Assembly: GCA_963855995.1 (NCBI GenBank)
Contig: OY979718.1
Coordinates: 45,672,059-45,736,058 of the forward strand
Direction: 5' to 3'
From: Muricea muricata
Taxonomy: Eukaryota; Cnidaria; Anthozoa; Malacalcyonacea; Plexauridae
Length of the DNA: 64,000 nt
Part shown: positions 23,216 to 36,464 of the stretch, one piece after another
Layout: each line of letters begins with the position of its first letter
Numbering within the stretch: position 1 is the first letter of the stretch
Translations under genes and position numbers: made by a program
The notes under the pieces: generated by a model
The model's database searches: none
What the model was told of the DNA's origin: nothing
Seen by the model: the letters and a program-made list of their open reading frames with translations, nothing else

Positions 23216-26200
23216 GCAATATCACAAATAACAAAAATGGGTAAGGTCAAAACTTGAGCATATAGTAGGTTTCTGGTGCTACGAATTTTAAAAGCCTATA
23301 TTTTTGTGAGTAATAAAACATTTGAAAAATAAATGTGTGTTGAAATCAGCCTTCTCTTATACTCGGAGAAGACCTTGTAAATTCTGATCAAACATACTTT
23401 TCCAAATATAATGACCTAGCTATAGGCGTCCAATATATATATCATTGAACAAAGCAGATCACTATTTAAATCTAATTTCGAAGAACAACATCATTGCTGG
23501 AGCACTACAGAGACGATAAGTATTAAATAAATGGAAATGTGTTTCGCAGATTGCATAAATGACCACGCAAATTATATTTTGATGTTTATGATAAAACTTA
23601 CACAGCACGTTAATAACAGCAGCCTATATATAGATGCATGTGCGCATGGCAATAGTGCCTACCTGGTCGTAATTCAACCAATCCAATGCAACAGCAAAGC
23701 ATGACGTATATAAATACAAATCGGTCGTACTATAGTATCACCGATTTGTATTTATATACGTCATGCTTTGCTGTTGCACTAATTGTGGTTGAATTACGAC
23801 CAGGTAGGCACTATTGCCATGCGTGATCATTTGCTTTTCTTCTTTTAAAATATCTGCCCGTACTTAGGGGAAACAGGCAGATCTCTGGAAACAAGAAAGG
23901 CTGAACACATCAGAAACGTTAAGGAACATGATAATGGTTCAAGCATCGAAAAACGTGCAACGCGAAAATCATTGACACAGGGAATTTCCGTAGTCGCCTA
24001 ACTCTAGAAAGTCTAGAATCATGGCATACAGCTGCCAAACACAGCAATGCTGATAACAACTCAAAACCGCTTCCTCGACAATGTACAATCTTAATAAAGA
24101 AAACATAGTATCACCTTATCGTATTTCACAGTGCACATGTATACACGTCATATCTAGCTTCATTTCACACTTTCACAGTTTACTGCATTATTATAAATAT
24201 ACCCGTTGAAGGCTACAGACTGGTGGCCGAAAGCTCGTAAACAAATAAATATATTTTAGTCAGAGAACGTCTCACCCTTTTCATTTATGTCTAATTGACA
24301 CATCTACGATTTTTAGTGGTTTATATTGTTTAACCATTTCTTAAAGCTCATTCAGTTAAAAACGGGTAAAATAGGGCGAGTGTAATAGCCAACGCGGTTT
24401 GGTGGTAAGGCAAAGTGGCGGTAAATAAACAACGCAGCTGAACGATAATTCCCTTGCTCTGAATTCTTTTCATGTTTTAGAATTAATTATAGGCTAGAGA
24501 AAAGCCCGCTTAAACAATTTAAGTGGCAAGCGCGTGATAGCAAACATATATAGTCTAGTGGCCAATGCAAAATGTCTCAAGTCAACGAGTTTTTGGTCAA
24601 ACCTAATTGCCCTTGTCACAAACCCCATAGGTTTTTGTCTGGGGTAAGAATTATTATAAATATACACGCTAGATTAAATCAAAGTTATTCGAAGCCATTC
24701 GCGAGCTTTTGTTCGCATTTCATCGAATAATATTTGCTCATACTCTGTCGAGAAAGATCTTGAAGTTGCTTTTGAGTGTAATTACATTTATATGCACAAA
24801 TTTATTTCTAAATAAATCCAATTGAGTCTTTTGCAATATCACAATAACAAAAACGGGTAAGATCACAACTTGAGCATACAGTAGGTTTCTGGTGCTACGA
24901 ATTTTAAAATCCCATATTTTTGTAAGTAGAACATTTGAAAGATAAATGTGTGTTGAAATCAGCCTTCTCTTATACTCGGAGAAGACCATGTAAATTCTGA
25001 TCAAACATACATTTCCAAATTTAATGACCCAGCTATATGACGTTCAATATATATCATTGAACTAAACAGATCACTATTTAAATCTAATGTCGAAGAACAA
25101 TTTTATTGCTGAGGCACTACAGACACGATAAGTATTAAATAAATGGAAATGTTTTTCGCTGATTGCATAAATGACCACGCAAATTATATTTTGATATGAT
25201 AAAACTTATACAGCACGTTAATAACAGCAGCCTATATATAGATGCATGTGCGCATGGCAATAGTGTCTACCCGGTCGTAATTCAACCACAATCACTGCAA
25301 CAGCAGAGCATGAGGTATATATATACAAATCGGTGATACTATACGTTGATGGTCTGATTCGAAGATACAGGGTTTTAGCACTTACGGTCTGGGGGCCGCT
25401 TCTACCCTCCCCTATATTTCGAACCAGAGGTGGTGGAGTTTATGATACAGACGGTTGAGGCAGTCAATTCGATGTCGTTGTCGAAAGGCAACCGCATTTG
25501 GTGGGCTGTCGAGGCCAATTGTGCGAAGCCACCCGTGCGCGCCATCCGTGTGCAAACTTTTATTACAATACCCCGGTCCTTTTTACCATCGTTATACATT
25601 TCCAAGGCTAATCCTTCGAAGGTAGCAGAAATCCTGACACCTTTTGGAACCTTTTAATTTAAATTGATTACGCTGGCGTACAATCTCTTATGACGCTTTT
25701 CAATAGCCCTAATGTAAGTGGTAGAGCGTAATTCTTTTCAATTATTTATTTGGGGTTTTTTCGCCAAAAAAGATGGCTCCCACCGTTAAGAAAAACTATA
25801 GCATTTTGAGCACGGTTTTCTGTTCAATTTTTTTCGATGGTTTTTTAGAACTTTTATTTTCTCCATTTACCGAAAATTTTGCCAGTGCGGTTAACAAGGA
25901 AATAAAAATTTTTCTTTATCAGACTGTATGATAAAAAGAAGTAATTGTCAAATTGTTACGAATTTTTTTCTAAAAAAATTTGCAAAATAGACGAAAAGAT
26001 ACTTTGGAAAGGGTTATTAATTCTTACACAAGACGAAAACTATTTAATGCATGGCAAGGGCAGGAATTGATCCTACCCACTTTTGTAGGGTAATTTGTAT
26101 TTGACCACTGCATTACGTTGGTTATGAGGCTTCGGCAAGTTGGTTTAAGTTGTCTATACGTTCTTCTAGCCTATGCTTAATTCTTGAAACTGACGAAATC

Positions 26201-26523
26201 CAGAACGATTTTTATCAAAGGTAGGTATTGCTCTCGGACTCAGTGATTGATTCTGAAGGGATGCACATTGTCTTTACCACTGGACTATGTTAGTTACCAC
26301 TTTCTATGTTAGTTACCACTTTGACTGGGTTAAGAATTATTATAGATATACACGCTAGATTAAATCAAAGTTATTCGAAGCCATTCGCGAGCTTTTGTTC
26401 GCATTTCATCGAATAATATTTAATCATACTCTGTCGAGGAAGACCTTGAAGTTGCTTTTGAGTGTAATTACATTTTTAAATTATGTACAAATTTATTTCT
26501 AAATAAATCCAATTGAGTCTTTT
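23216..26523. repeat. Unit U8, class B, 3308 bp, damaged palindrome
   Basis: Two 1-bp losses against the 3310-bp class B length. One falls in a rewritten stretch of the palindrome's left arm around 23680-23688, the other in gcattattata near 24186. It also mixes markers: tgctcat (A-like, near 24735) is followed within 20 bases by gagaaag (B-like). Palindrome 23643-23823, exon-like frame 25402-25653. Confidence 0.97.
23643..23823. repeat. U8 palindrome with a damaged left arm
   Basis: The left arm reads accaatccaatgcaac around 23677-23692, where other units read accacaatcagtgcaac. This is a net 1-bp loss plus a local scramble. The right arm is unchanged, so the outer stem is interrupted about 37 bases in from its end. 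The shift also breaks the 98-codon frame, which is otherwise open in every unit, with no sign of other consequence. Confidence 0.93.
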
Positions 26524-29500
26524 GCAATATCACAAATAACAAAAATGGGTAAGGTCAAAACTTGAGCATATAGTAGGTTTCTGGTGCTACGAATTTTAAA
26601 AGCCTATATTTTTGTGAGTAATAAAACATTTGAAAAATAAATGTGTGTTGAAATCAGCCTTCTCTTATACTCGGAGAAGACCTTGTAAATTCTGATCAAA
26701 CATACTTTTCCAAATATAATGACCTAGCTATAGGCGTCCAATATATATATCATTGAACAAAGCAGATCACTATTTAAATCTAATTTCGAAGAACAACATT
26801 ATTGCTGGAGCACTACAGAGACGATAAGTATTAAATAAATGGAAATGTGTTTCGCAGATTGCATAAATGACCACGCAAATTATATTTTGATGTTTATGAT
26901 AAAACTTACACAGCACGTTAATAACAGCAGCCTATATATAGATGCATGTGCGCATGGCAATAGTGCCTACCTGGTCGTAATTCAACCACAATCAGTGCAA
27001 CAGCAAAGCATGACGTATATAAATACAAATCGGTCGTACTATAGTATCACCGATTTGTATTTATATACGTCATGCTTTGCTGTTGCACTAATTGTGGTTG
27101 AATTACGACCAGGTAGGCACTATTGCCATGCGTGATCATTTGCTTTTCTTCTTTTAAAATATCTGCCCGTACTTAGGGGAAACAGGCAGATCTCTGGAAA
27201 CAAGAAAGGCTGAACACATCAGAAACGTTAAGGAACATGATAATGGTTCAAGCATCGAAAAACGTGCAACGCGAAAATCATTGACACAGGGAATTTCCGT
27301 AGTCGCCTAACTCTAGAAAGTCTAGAATCATGGCATACAGCTGCCAAACACAGCAATGCTGATAACAACTCAAAACCGCTTCCTCGACAATGTACAATCT
27401 TAATAAAGAAAACATAGTATCACCTTATCGTATTTCACAGTGCACATGTATACACGTCATATCTAGCTTCATTTCACACTTTCACAGTTTACTGCAATTA
27501 TTATAAATATACCCGTTGAAGGCTACAGACTGGTGGCCGAAAGCTCGTAAACAAATAAATATATTTTAGTCAGAGAACGTCTCACCCTTTTCATTTATGT
27601 CTAATTGACACATCTACGATTTTTAGTGGTTTATATTGTTTAACCATTTCTTAAAGCTCATTCAGTTAAAAACGGGTAAAATAGGGCGAGTGTAATAGCC
27701 AACGCGGTCTGGTGGTAAGGCAAAGTGGCGGTAAATAAACAACGCAGCTGAACGATAATTCCCTTGCTCTGAATTCTTTTCATGTTTTAGAATTAATTAT
27801 AGGCTAGAGAAAAGCCCGCTTAAACAATTTAAGTGGCAAGCGCGTGATAGCAAACATATATAGTCTAGTGGCCAATGCAAAATGTCTCAAGTCAACGAGT
27901 TTTTGGTCAAACCTAATTGCCCTTGTCACAAACCCGATAGGTTTTTGTCTGGGGTAAGAATTATTATAAATATACACGCTAGATTAAATCAAAGTTATTC
28001 GAAGCCATTCGCGAGCTTTTGTTCGCATTTCATCGAATAATATTTACTCATACTCTGTCGAGAAAGATCTTGAAGTTGCTTTTGAGTGTAATTACATTTA
28101 TATGCACAAATTTATTTCTAAATAAATCCAATTGAGTCTTTTGCAATATCACAATAACAAAAACGGGTAAGATCACAACTTGAGCATACAGTAGGTTTCT
28201 GGTGCTACGAATTTTAAAATCCCATATTTTTGTAAGTAGAACATTTGAAAGATAAATGTGTGTTGAAATCAGCCTTCTCTTATACTCGGAGAAGACCATG
28301 TAAATTCTGATCAAACATACATTTCCAAATTTAATGACCCAGCTATATGACGTTCAATATATATCATTGAACTAAACAGATCACTATTTAAATCTAATGT
28401 CGAAGAACAATTTTATTGCTGAGGCACTACAGACACGATAAGTATTAAATAAATGGAAATGTTTTTCGCTGATTGCATAAATGACCACGCAAATTATATT
28501 TTGATATGATAAAACTTATACAGCACGTTAATAACAGCAGCCTATATATAGATGCATGTGCGCATGGCAATAGTGTCTACCCGGTCGTAATTCAACCACA
28601 ATCACTGCAACAGCAGAGCATGAGGTATATATATACAAATCGGTGATACTATACGTTGATGGTCTGATTCGAAGATACAGGGTTTTAGCACTTACGGTCT
28701 GGGGGCCGCTTCTACCCTCCCCTATATTTCGAACCAGAGGTGGTGGAGTTTATGATACAGACGGTTGAGGCAGTCAATTCGATGTCGTTGTCGAAAGGCA
28801 ACCGCATTTGGTGGGCTGTCGAGGCCAATTGTGCGAAGCCACCCGTGCGCGCCATCCGTGTGCAAACTTTTATTACAATACCCCGGTCCTTTTTACCATC
28901 GTTATACATTTCCAAGGCTAATCCTTCGAAGGTAGCAGAAATCCTGACACCTTTTGGAACCTTTTAATTTAAATTGATTACGCTGGCGTACAATCTCTTA
29001 TGACGCTTTTCAATAGCCCTAATGTAAGTGGTAGAGCGTAATTCTTTTCAATTATTTATTTGGGGTTTTTTCGCCAAAAAAGATGGCTCCCACCGTTAAG
29101 AAAAACTATAGCATTTTGAGCACGGTTTTCTGTTCAATTTTTTTCGATGATTTTTTAGAACTTTTATTTTCTCCATTTACCGAAAATTTTGCCAGTGCGG
29201 TTAACAAGGAAATAAAAATTTTTCTTTATCAGACTGTATGATAAAAAGAAGTAATTGTCAAATTGTTACGAATTTTTTTCTAAAAAAATTTGCAAAATAG
29301 ACGAAAAGATACTTTGGAAAGGGTTATTAATTCTTACACAAGACGAAAACTATTTAATGCATGGCAAGGGCAGGAATTGATCCTACCCACTTTTGTAGGG
29401 TAATTTGTATTTGACCACTGCATTACGTTGGTTATGAGGCTTCGGCAAGTTGGTTTAAGTTGTCTATACGTTCTTCTAGCCTATGCTTAATTCTTGAAAC

Positions 29501-29833
29501 TGACGAAATCCAGAACGATTTTTATCAAAGGTAGGTATTGCTCTCGGACTCAGTGATTGATTCTGAAGGGATGCACATTGTCTTTACCACTGGACTATGT
29601 TAGTTACCACTTTCTATGTTAGTTACCACTTTGACTGGGTTAAGAATTATTATAGATATACACGCTAGATTAAATCAAAGTTATTCGAAGCCATTCGCGA
29701 GCTTTTGTTCGCATTTCATCGAATAATATTTAATCATACTCTGTCGAGGAAGACCTTGAAGTTGCTTTTGAGTGTAATTACATTTTTAAATTATGTACAA
29801 ATTTATTTCTAAATAAATCCAATTGAGTCTTTT
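26524..29833. repeat. Unit U9, class B, 3310 bp
   Basis: Carries C to G at 27936 (shared only with U16) and G to A at 29150 (shared only with U11). Palindrome 26951-27132, exon-like frame 28712-28963. Confidence 0.97.
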
Positions 29834-32800
29834 GCAATATCACAAATAACAAAAATGGGTAAGGTCAAAACTTGAGCATATAGTAGGTTTCTGGTGCTAC
29901 GAATTTTAAAAGCCTATATTTTTGTGAGTAATAAAACATTTGAAAAATAAATGTGTGTTGAAATCAGCCTTCTCTTATACTCGGAGAAGACCTTGTAAAT
30001 TCTGATCAAACATACTTTTCCAAATATAATGACCTAGCTATAGGCGTCCAATATATATATCATTGAACAAAGCAGATCACTATTTAAATCTAATTTCGAA
30101 GAACAACATTATTGCTGGAGCACTACAGAGACGATAAGTATTAAATAAATGGAAATGTGTTTCGCAGATTGCATAAATGACCACGCAAATTATATTTTGA
30201 TGTTTATGATAAAACTTACACAGCACGTTAATAACAGCAGCCTATATATAGATGCATGTGCGCATGGCAATAGTGCCTACCTGGTCGTAATTCAACCACA
30301 ATCAGTGCAACAGCAAAGCATGACGTATATAAATACAAATCGGTCGTACTATAGTATCACCGATTTGTATTTATATACGTCATGCTTTGCTGTTGCACTA
30401 ATTGTGGTTGAATTACGACCAGGTAGGCACTATTGCCATGCGTGATCATTTGCTTTTCTTCTTTTAAAATATCTGCCCGTACTTAGGGGAAACAGGCAGA
30501 TCTCTGGAAACAAGAAAGGCTGAACACATCAGAAACGTTAAGGAACATGATAATGGTTCAAGCATCGAAAAACGTGCAACGCGAAAATCATTGACACAGG
30601 GAATTTCCGTAGTCGCCTAACTCTAGAAAGTCTAGAATCATGGCATACAGCTGCCAAACACAGCAATGCTGATAACAACTCAAAACCGCTTCCTCGACAA
30701 TGTACAATCTTAATAAAGAAAACATAGTATCACCTTATCGTATTTCACAGTGCACATGTATACACGTCATATCTAGCTTCATTTCACACTTTCACAGTTT
30801 ACTGCAATTATTATAAATATACCCGTTGAAGGCTACAGACTGGTGGCCGAAAGCTCGTAAACAAATAAATATATTTTAGTCAGAGAACGTCTCACCCTTT
30901 TCATTTATGTCTAATTGACACATCTACGATTTTTAGTGGTTTATATTGTTTAACCATTTCTTAAAGCTCATTCAGTTAAAAACGGGTAAAATAGGGCGAG
31001 TGTAATAGCCAACGCGGTCTGGTGGTAAGGCAAAGTGGCGGTAAATAAACAACGCAGCTGAACGATAATTCCCTTGCTCTGAATTCTTTTCATGTTTTAG
31101 AATTAATTATAGGCTAGAGAAAAGCCCGCTTAAACAATTTAAGTGGCAAGCGCGTGATAGCAAACATATATAGTCTAGTGGCCAATGCAAAATGTCTCAA
31201 GTCAACGAGTTTTTGGTCAAACCTAATTGCCCTTGTCACAAACCCCATAGGTTTTTGTCTGGGGTAAGAATTATTATAAATATACACGCTAGATTAAATC
31301 AAAGTTATTCGAAGCCATTCGCGAGCTTTTGTTCGCATTTCATCGAATAATATTTACTCATACTCTGTCGAGAAAGATCTTGAAGTTGCTTTTGAGTGTA
31401 ATTACATTTATATGCACAAATTTATTTCTAAATAAATCCAATTGAGTCTTTTGCAATATCACAATAACAAAAACGGGTAAGATCACAACTTGAGCATACA
31501 GTAGGTTTCTGGTGCTACGAATTTTAAAATCCCATATTTTTGTAAGTAGAACATTTGAAAGATAAATGTGTGTTGAAATCAGCCTTCTCTTATACTCGGA
31601 GAAGACCATGTAAATTCTGATCAAACATACATTTCCAAATTTAATGACCCAGCTATATGACGTTCAATATATATCATTGAACTAAACAGATCACTATTTA
31701 AATCTAATGTCGAAGAACAATTTTATTGCTGAGGCACTACAGACACGATAAGTATTAAATAAATGGAAATGTTTTTCGCTGATTGCATAAATGACCACGC
31801 AAATTATATTTTGATATGATAAAACTTATACAGCACGTTAATAACAGCAGCCTATATATAGATGCATGTGCGCATGGCAATAGTGTCTACCCGGTCGTAA
31901 TTCAACCACAATCACTGCAACAGCAGAGCATGAGGTATATATATACAAATCGGTGATACTATACGTTGATGGTCTGATTCGAAGATACAGGGTTTTAGCA
32001 CTTACGGTCTGGGGGCCGCTTCTACCCTCCCCTATATTTCGAACCAGAGGTGGTGGAGTTTATGATACAGACGGTTGAGGCAGTCAATTCGATGTCGTTG
32101 TCGAAAGGCAACCGCATTTGGTGGGCTGTCGAGGCCAATTGTGCGAAGCCACCCGTGCGCGCCATCCGTGTGCAAACTTTTATTACAATACCCCGGTCCT
32201 TTTTACCATCGTTATACATTTCCAAGGCTAATCCTTCGAAGGTAGCAGAAATCCTGACACCTTTTGGAACCTTTTAATTTAAATTGATTACGCTGGCGTA
32301 CAATCTCTTATGACGCTTTTCAATAGCCCTAATGTAAGTGGTAGAGCGTAATTCTTTTCAATTATTTATTTGGGGTTTTTTCGCCAAAAAAGATGGCTCC
32401 CACCGTTAAGAAAAACTATAGCATTTTGAGCACGGTTTTCTGTTCAATTTTTTTCGATGGTTTTTTAGAACTTTTATTTTCTCCATTTACCGAAAATTTT
32501 GCCAGTGCGGTTAACAAGGAAATAAAAATTTTTCTTTATCAGACTGTATGATAAAAAGAAGTAATTGTCAAATTGTTACGAATTTTTTTCTAAAAAAATT
32601 TGCAAAATAGACGAAAAGATACTTTGGAAAGGGTTATTATAATTCTTACACAAGACGAAAACTATTTAATGCATGGCAAGGGCAGGAATTGATCCTACCC
32701 ACTTTTGTAGGGTAATTTGTATTTGACCACTGCATTACGTTGGTTATGAGGCTTCGGCAAGTTGGTTTAAGTTGTCTATACGTTCTTCTAGCCTATGCTT

Positions 32801-33145
32801 AATTCTTGAAACTGACGAAATCCAGAACGATTTTTATCAAAGGTAGGTATTGCTCTCGGACTCAGTGATTGATTCTGAAGGGATGCACATTGTCTTTACC
32901 ACTGGACTATGTTAGTTACCACTTTCTATGTTAGTTACCACTTTGACTGGGTTAAGAATTATTATAGATATACACGCTAGATTAAATCAAAGTTATTCGA
33001 AGCCATTCGCGAGCTTTTGTTCGCATTTCATCGAATAATATTTAATCATACTCTGTCGAGGAAGACCTTGAAGTTGCTTTTGAGTGTAATTACATTTTTA
33101 AATTATGTACAAATTTATTTCTAAATAAATCCAATTGAGTCTTTT
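29834..33145. repeat. Unit U10, class B, 3312 bp
   Basis: Two bases longer than the other B units because of an extra ta in gttattataattc near 32634-32643. Palindrome 30261-30442, exon-like frame 32022-32273. Confidence 0.97.
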
Positions 33146-36100
33146 GCAATATCACAAATAACAAAAATGGGTAAGGTCAAAACTTGAGCATATAGTAGGT
33201 TTCTGGTGCTACGAATTTTAAAAGCCTATATTTTTGTGAGTAATAAAACATTTGAAAAATAAATGTGTGTTGAAATCAGCCTTCTCTTATACTCGGAGAA
33301 GACCTTGTAAATTCTGATCAAACATACTTTTCCAAATATAATGACCTAGCTATAGGCGTCCAATATATATATCATTGAACAAAGCAGATCACTATTTAAA
33401 TCTAATTTCGAAGAACAACATTATTGCTGGAGCACTACAGAGACGATAAGTATTAAATAAATGGAAATGTGTTTCGCAGATTGCATAAATGACCACGCAA
33501 ATTATATTTTGATGTTTATGATAAAACTTACACAGCACGTTAATAACAGCAGCCTATATATAGATGCATGTGCGCATGGCAATAGTGCCTACCTGGTCGT
33601 AATTCAACCACAATCAGTGCAACAGCAAAGCATGACGTATATAAATACAAATCGGTCGTACTATAGTATCACCGATTTGTATTTATATACGTCATGCTTT
33701 GCTGTTGCACTAATTGTGGTTGAATTACGACCAGGTAGGCACTATTGCCATGCGTGATCATTTGCTTTTCTTCTTTTAAAATATCTGCCCGTACTTAGGG
33801 GAAACAGGCAGATCTCTGGAAACAAGAAAGGCTGAACACATCAGAAACGTTAAGGAACATGATAATGGTTCAAGCATCGAAAAACGTGCAACGCGAAAAT
33901 CATTGACACAGGGAATTTCCGTAGTCGCCTAACTCTAGAAAGTCTAGAATCATGGCATACAGCTGCCAAACACAGCAATGCTGATAACAACTCAAAACCG
34001 CTTCCTCGACAATGTACAATCTTAATAAAGAAAACATAGTATCACCTTATCGTATTTCACAGTGCACATGTATACACGTCATATCTAGCTTCATTTCACA
34101 CTTTCACAGTTTACTGCAATTATTATAAATATACCCGTTGAAGGCTACAGACTGGTGGCCGAAAGCTCGTAAACAAATAAATATATTTTAGTCAGAGAAC
34201 GTCTCACCCTTTTCATTTATGTCTAATTGACACATCTACGATTTTTAGTGGTTTATATTGTTTAACCATTTCTTAAAGCTCATTCAGTTAAAAACGGGTA
34301 AAATAGGGCGAGTGTAATAGCCAACGCGGTTTGGTGGTAAGGCAAAGTGGCGGTAAATAAACAACGCAGCTGAACGATAATTCCCTTGCTCTGAATTCTT
34401 TTCATGTTTTAGAATTAATTATCGGCTAGAGAAAAGCCCGCTTAAACAATTTAAGTGGCAAGCGCGTGATAGCAAACATATATAGTCTAGTGGCCAATGC
34501 AAAATGTCTCAAGTCAACGAGTTTTTGGTCAAACCTAATTGCCCTTGTCACAAACCCCATAGGTTTTTGTCTGGGGTAAGAATTATTATAAATATACACG
34601 CTAGATTAAATCAAAGTTATTCGAAGCCATTCGCGAGCTTTTGTTCGCATTTCATCGAATAATATTTGCTCATACTCTGTCGAGGAAGATCTTGAAGTTG
34701 CTTTTGAGTGTAATTACATTTATATGCACAAATTTATTTCTAAATAAATCCAATTGAGTCTTTTGCAATATCACAATAACAAAAATGAGTAAGATTACAA
34801 CTTGAGCATACAGTAGGTTTCTGGTGCTACGAATTTTAAATTATTTAAAATCCCATATTTTTGTAAGTAGAACATTTGAAAGATAAATGTGTGTTGAAAT
34901 CAGCCTTCTCTTATACTCGGAGAAGACCATGTAAATTCTGATCAAACATACATTTCCAAATTTAATGACCCAGCTATATGACGTTCAATATATATCATTG
35001 AACTAAACAGATCACTATTTAAATCTAATGTCGAAGAACAATTTTATTGCTGAGGCACTACAGACACGATAAGTATTAAATAAATGGAAATGTTTTTCGC
35101 TGATTGCATAAATGACCACGCAAATTATATTTTGATATGATAAAACTTATACAGCACGTTAATAACAGCAGCCTATATATAGATGCATGTGCGCATGGCA
35201 ATAGTGTCTACCCGGTCGTAATTCAACCACAATCACTGCAACAGCAGAGCATGAGGTATATATATACAAATCGGTGATACTATACGTTGATGGTCTGATT
35301 CGAAGATACAGGGTTTTAGCACTTACGGTCTGGGGGCCGCTTCTACCCTCCCCTATATTTCGAACCAGAGGTGGTGGAGTTTATGATACAGACGGTTGAG
35401 GCAGTCAATTCGATGTCGTTGTCGAAAGGCAACCGCATTTGGTGGGCTGTCGAGGCCAATTGTGCGAAGCCACCCGTGCGCGCCATCCGTGTGCAAACTT
35501 TTATTACAATACCCCGGTCCTTTTTACCATCGTTATACATTTCCAAGGCTAATCCTTCGAAGGTAGCAGAAATCCTGACACCTTTTGGAACCTTTTAATT
35601 TAAATTGATTACGCTGGCGTACAATCTCTTATGACGCTTTTCAATAGCCCTAATGTAAGTGGTAGAGCGTAATTCTTTTCAATTATTTATTTGGGGTTTT
35701 TTCGCCAAAAAAGATGGCTCCCACCGTTAAGAAAAACTATAGCATTTTGAGCACGGTTTTCTGTTCAATTTTTTTCGATGATTTTTTAGAACTTTTATTT
35801 TCTCCATTTACCGAAAATTTTGCCAGTGCGGTTAACAAGGAAATAAAAATTTTTCTTTATCAGACTGTATGATAAAAAGAAGTAATTGTCAAATTGTTAC
35901 GAATTTTTTTCTAAAAAAATTTGCAAAATAGACGAAAAGATACTTTGGAAAGGGTTATTAATTCTTACACAAGACGAAAACTATTTAATGCATGGCAAGG
36001 GCAGGAATTGATCCTACCCACTTTTGTAGGGTAATTTGTATTTGACCACTGCATTACGTTGGTTATGAGGCTTCGGCAAGTTGGTTTAAGTTGTCTATAC

Positions 36101-36464
36101 GTTCTTCTAGCCTATGCTTAATTCTTGAAACTGACGAAATCCAGAACGATTTTTATCAAAGGTAGGTATTGCTCTCGGACTCAGTGATTGATTCTGAAGG
36201 GATGCACATTGTCTTTACCACTGGACTATGTTAGTTACCACTTTCTATGTTAGTTACCACTTTGACTGGGTTAAGAATTATTATAGATATACACGCTAGA
36301 TTAAATCAAAGTTATTCGAAGCCATTCGCGAGCTTTTGTTCGCATTTCATCGAATAATATTTAATCATACTCTGTCGAGGAAGACCTTGAAGTTGCTTTT
36401 GAGTGTAATTACATTTTTAAATTATGTACAAATTTATTTCTAAATAAATCCAATTGAGTCTTTT
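33146..36464. repeat. Unit U11, class A, 3319 bp
   Basis: A full class A unit, including tcggctag near 34421, inside a stretch of B units. It carries G to A at 35781, shared with U9. Palindrome 33573-33754, exon-like frame 35343-35594. Confidence 0.97.
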
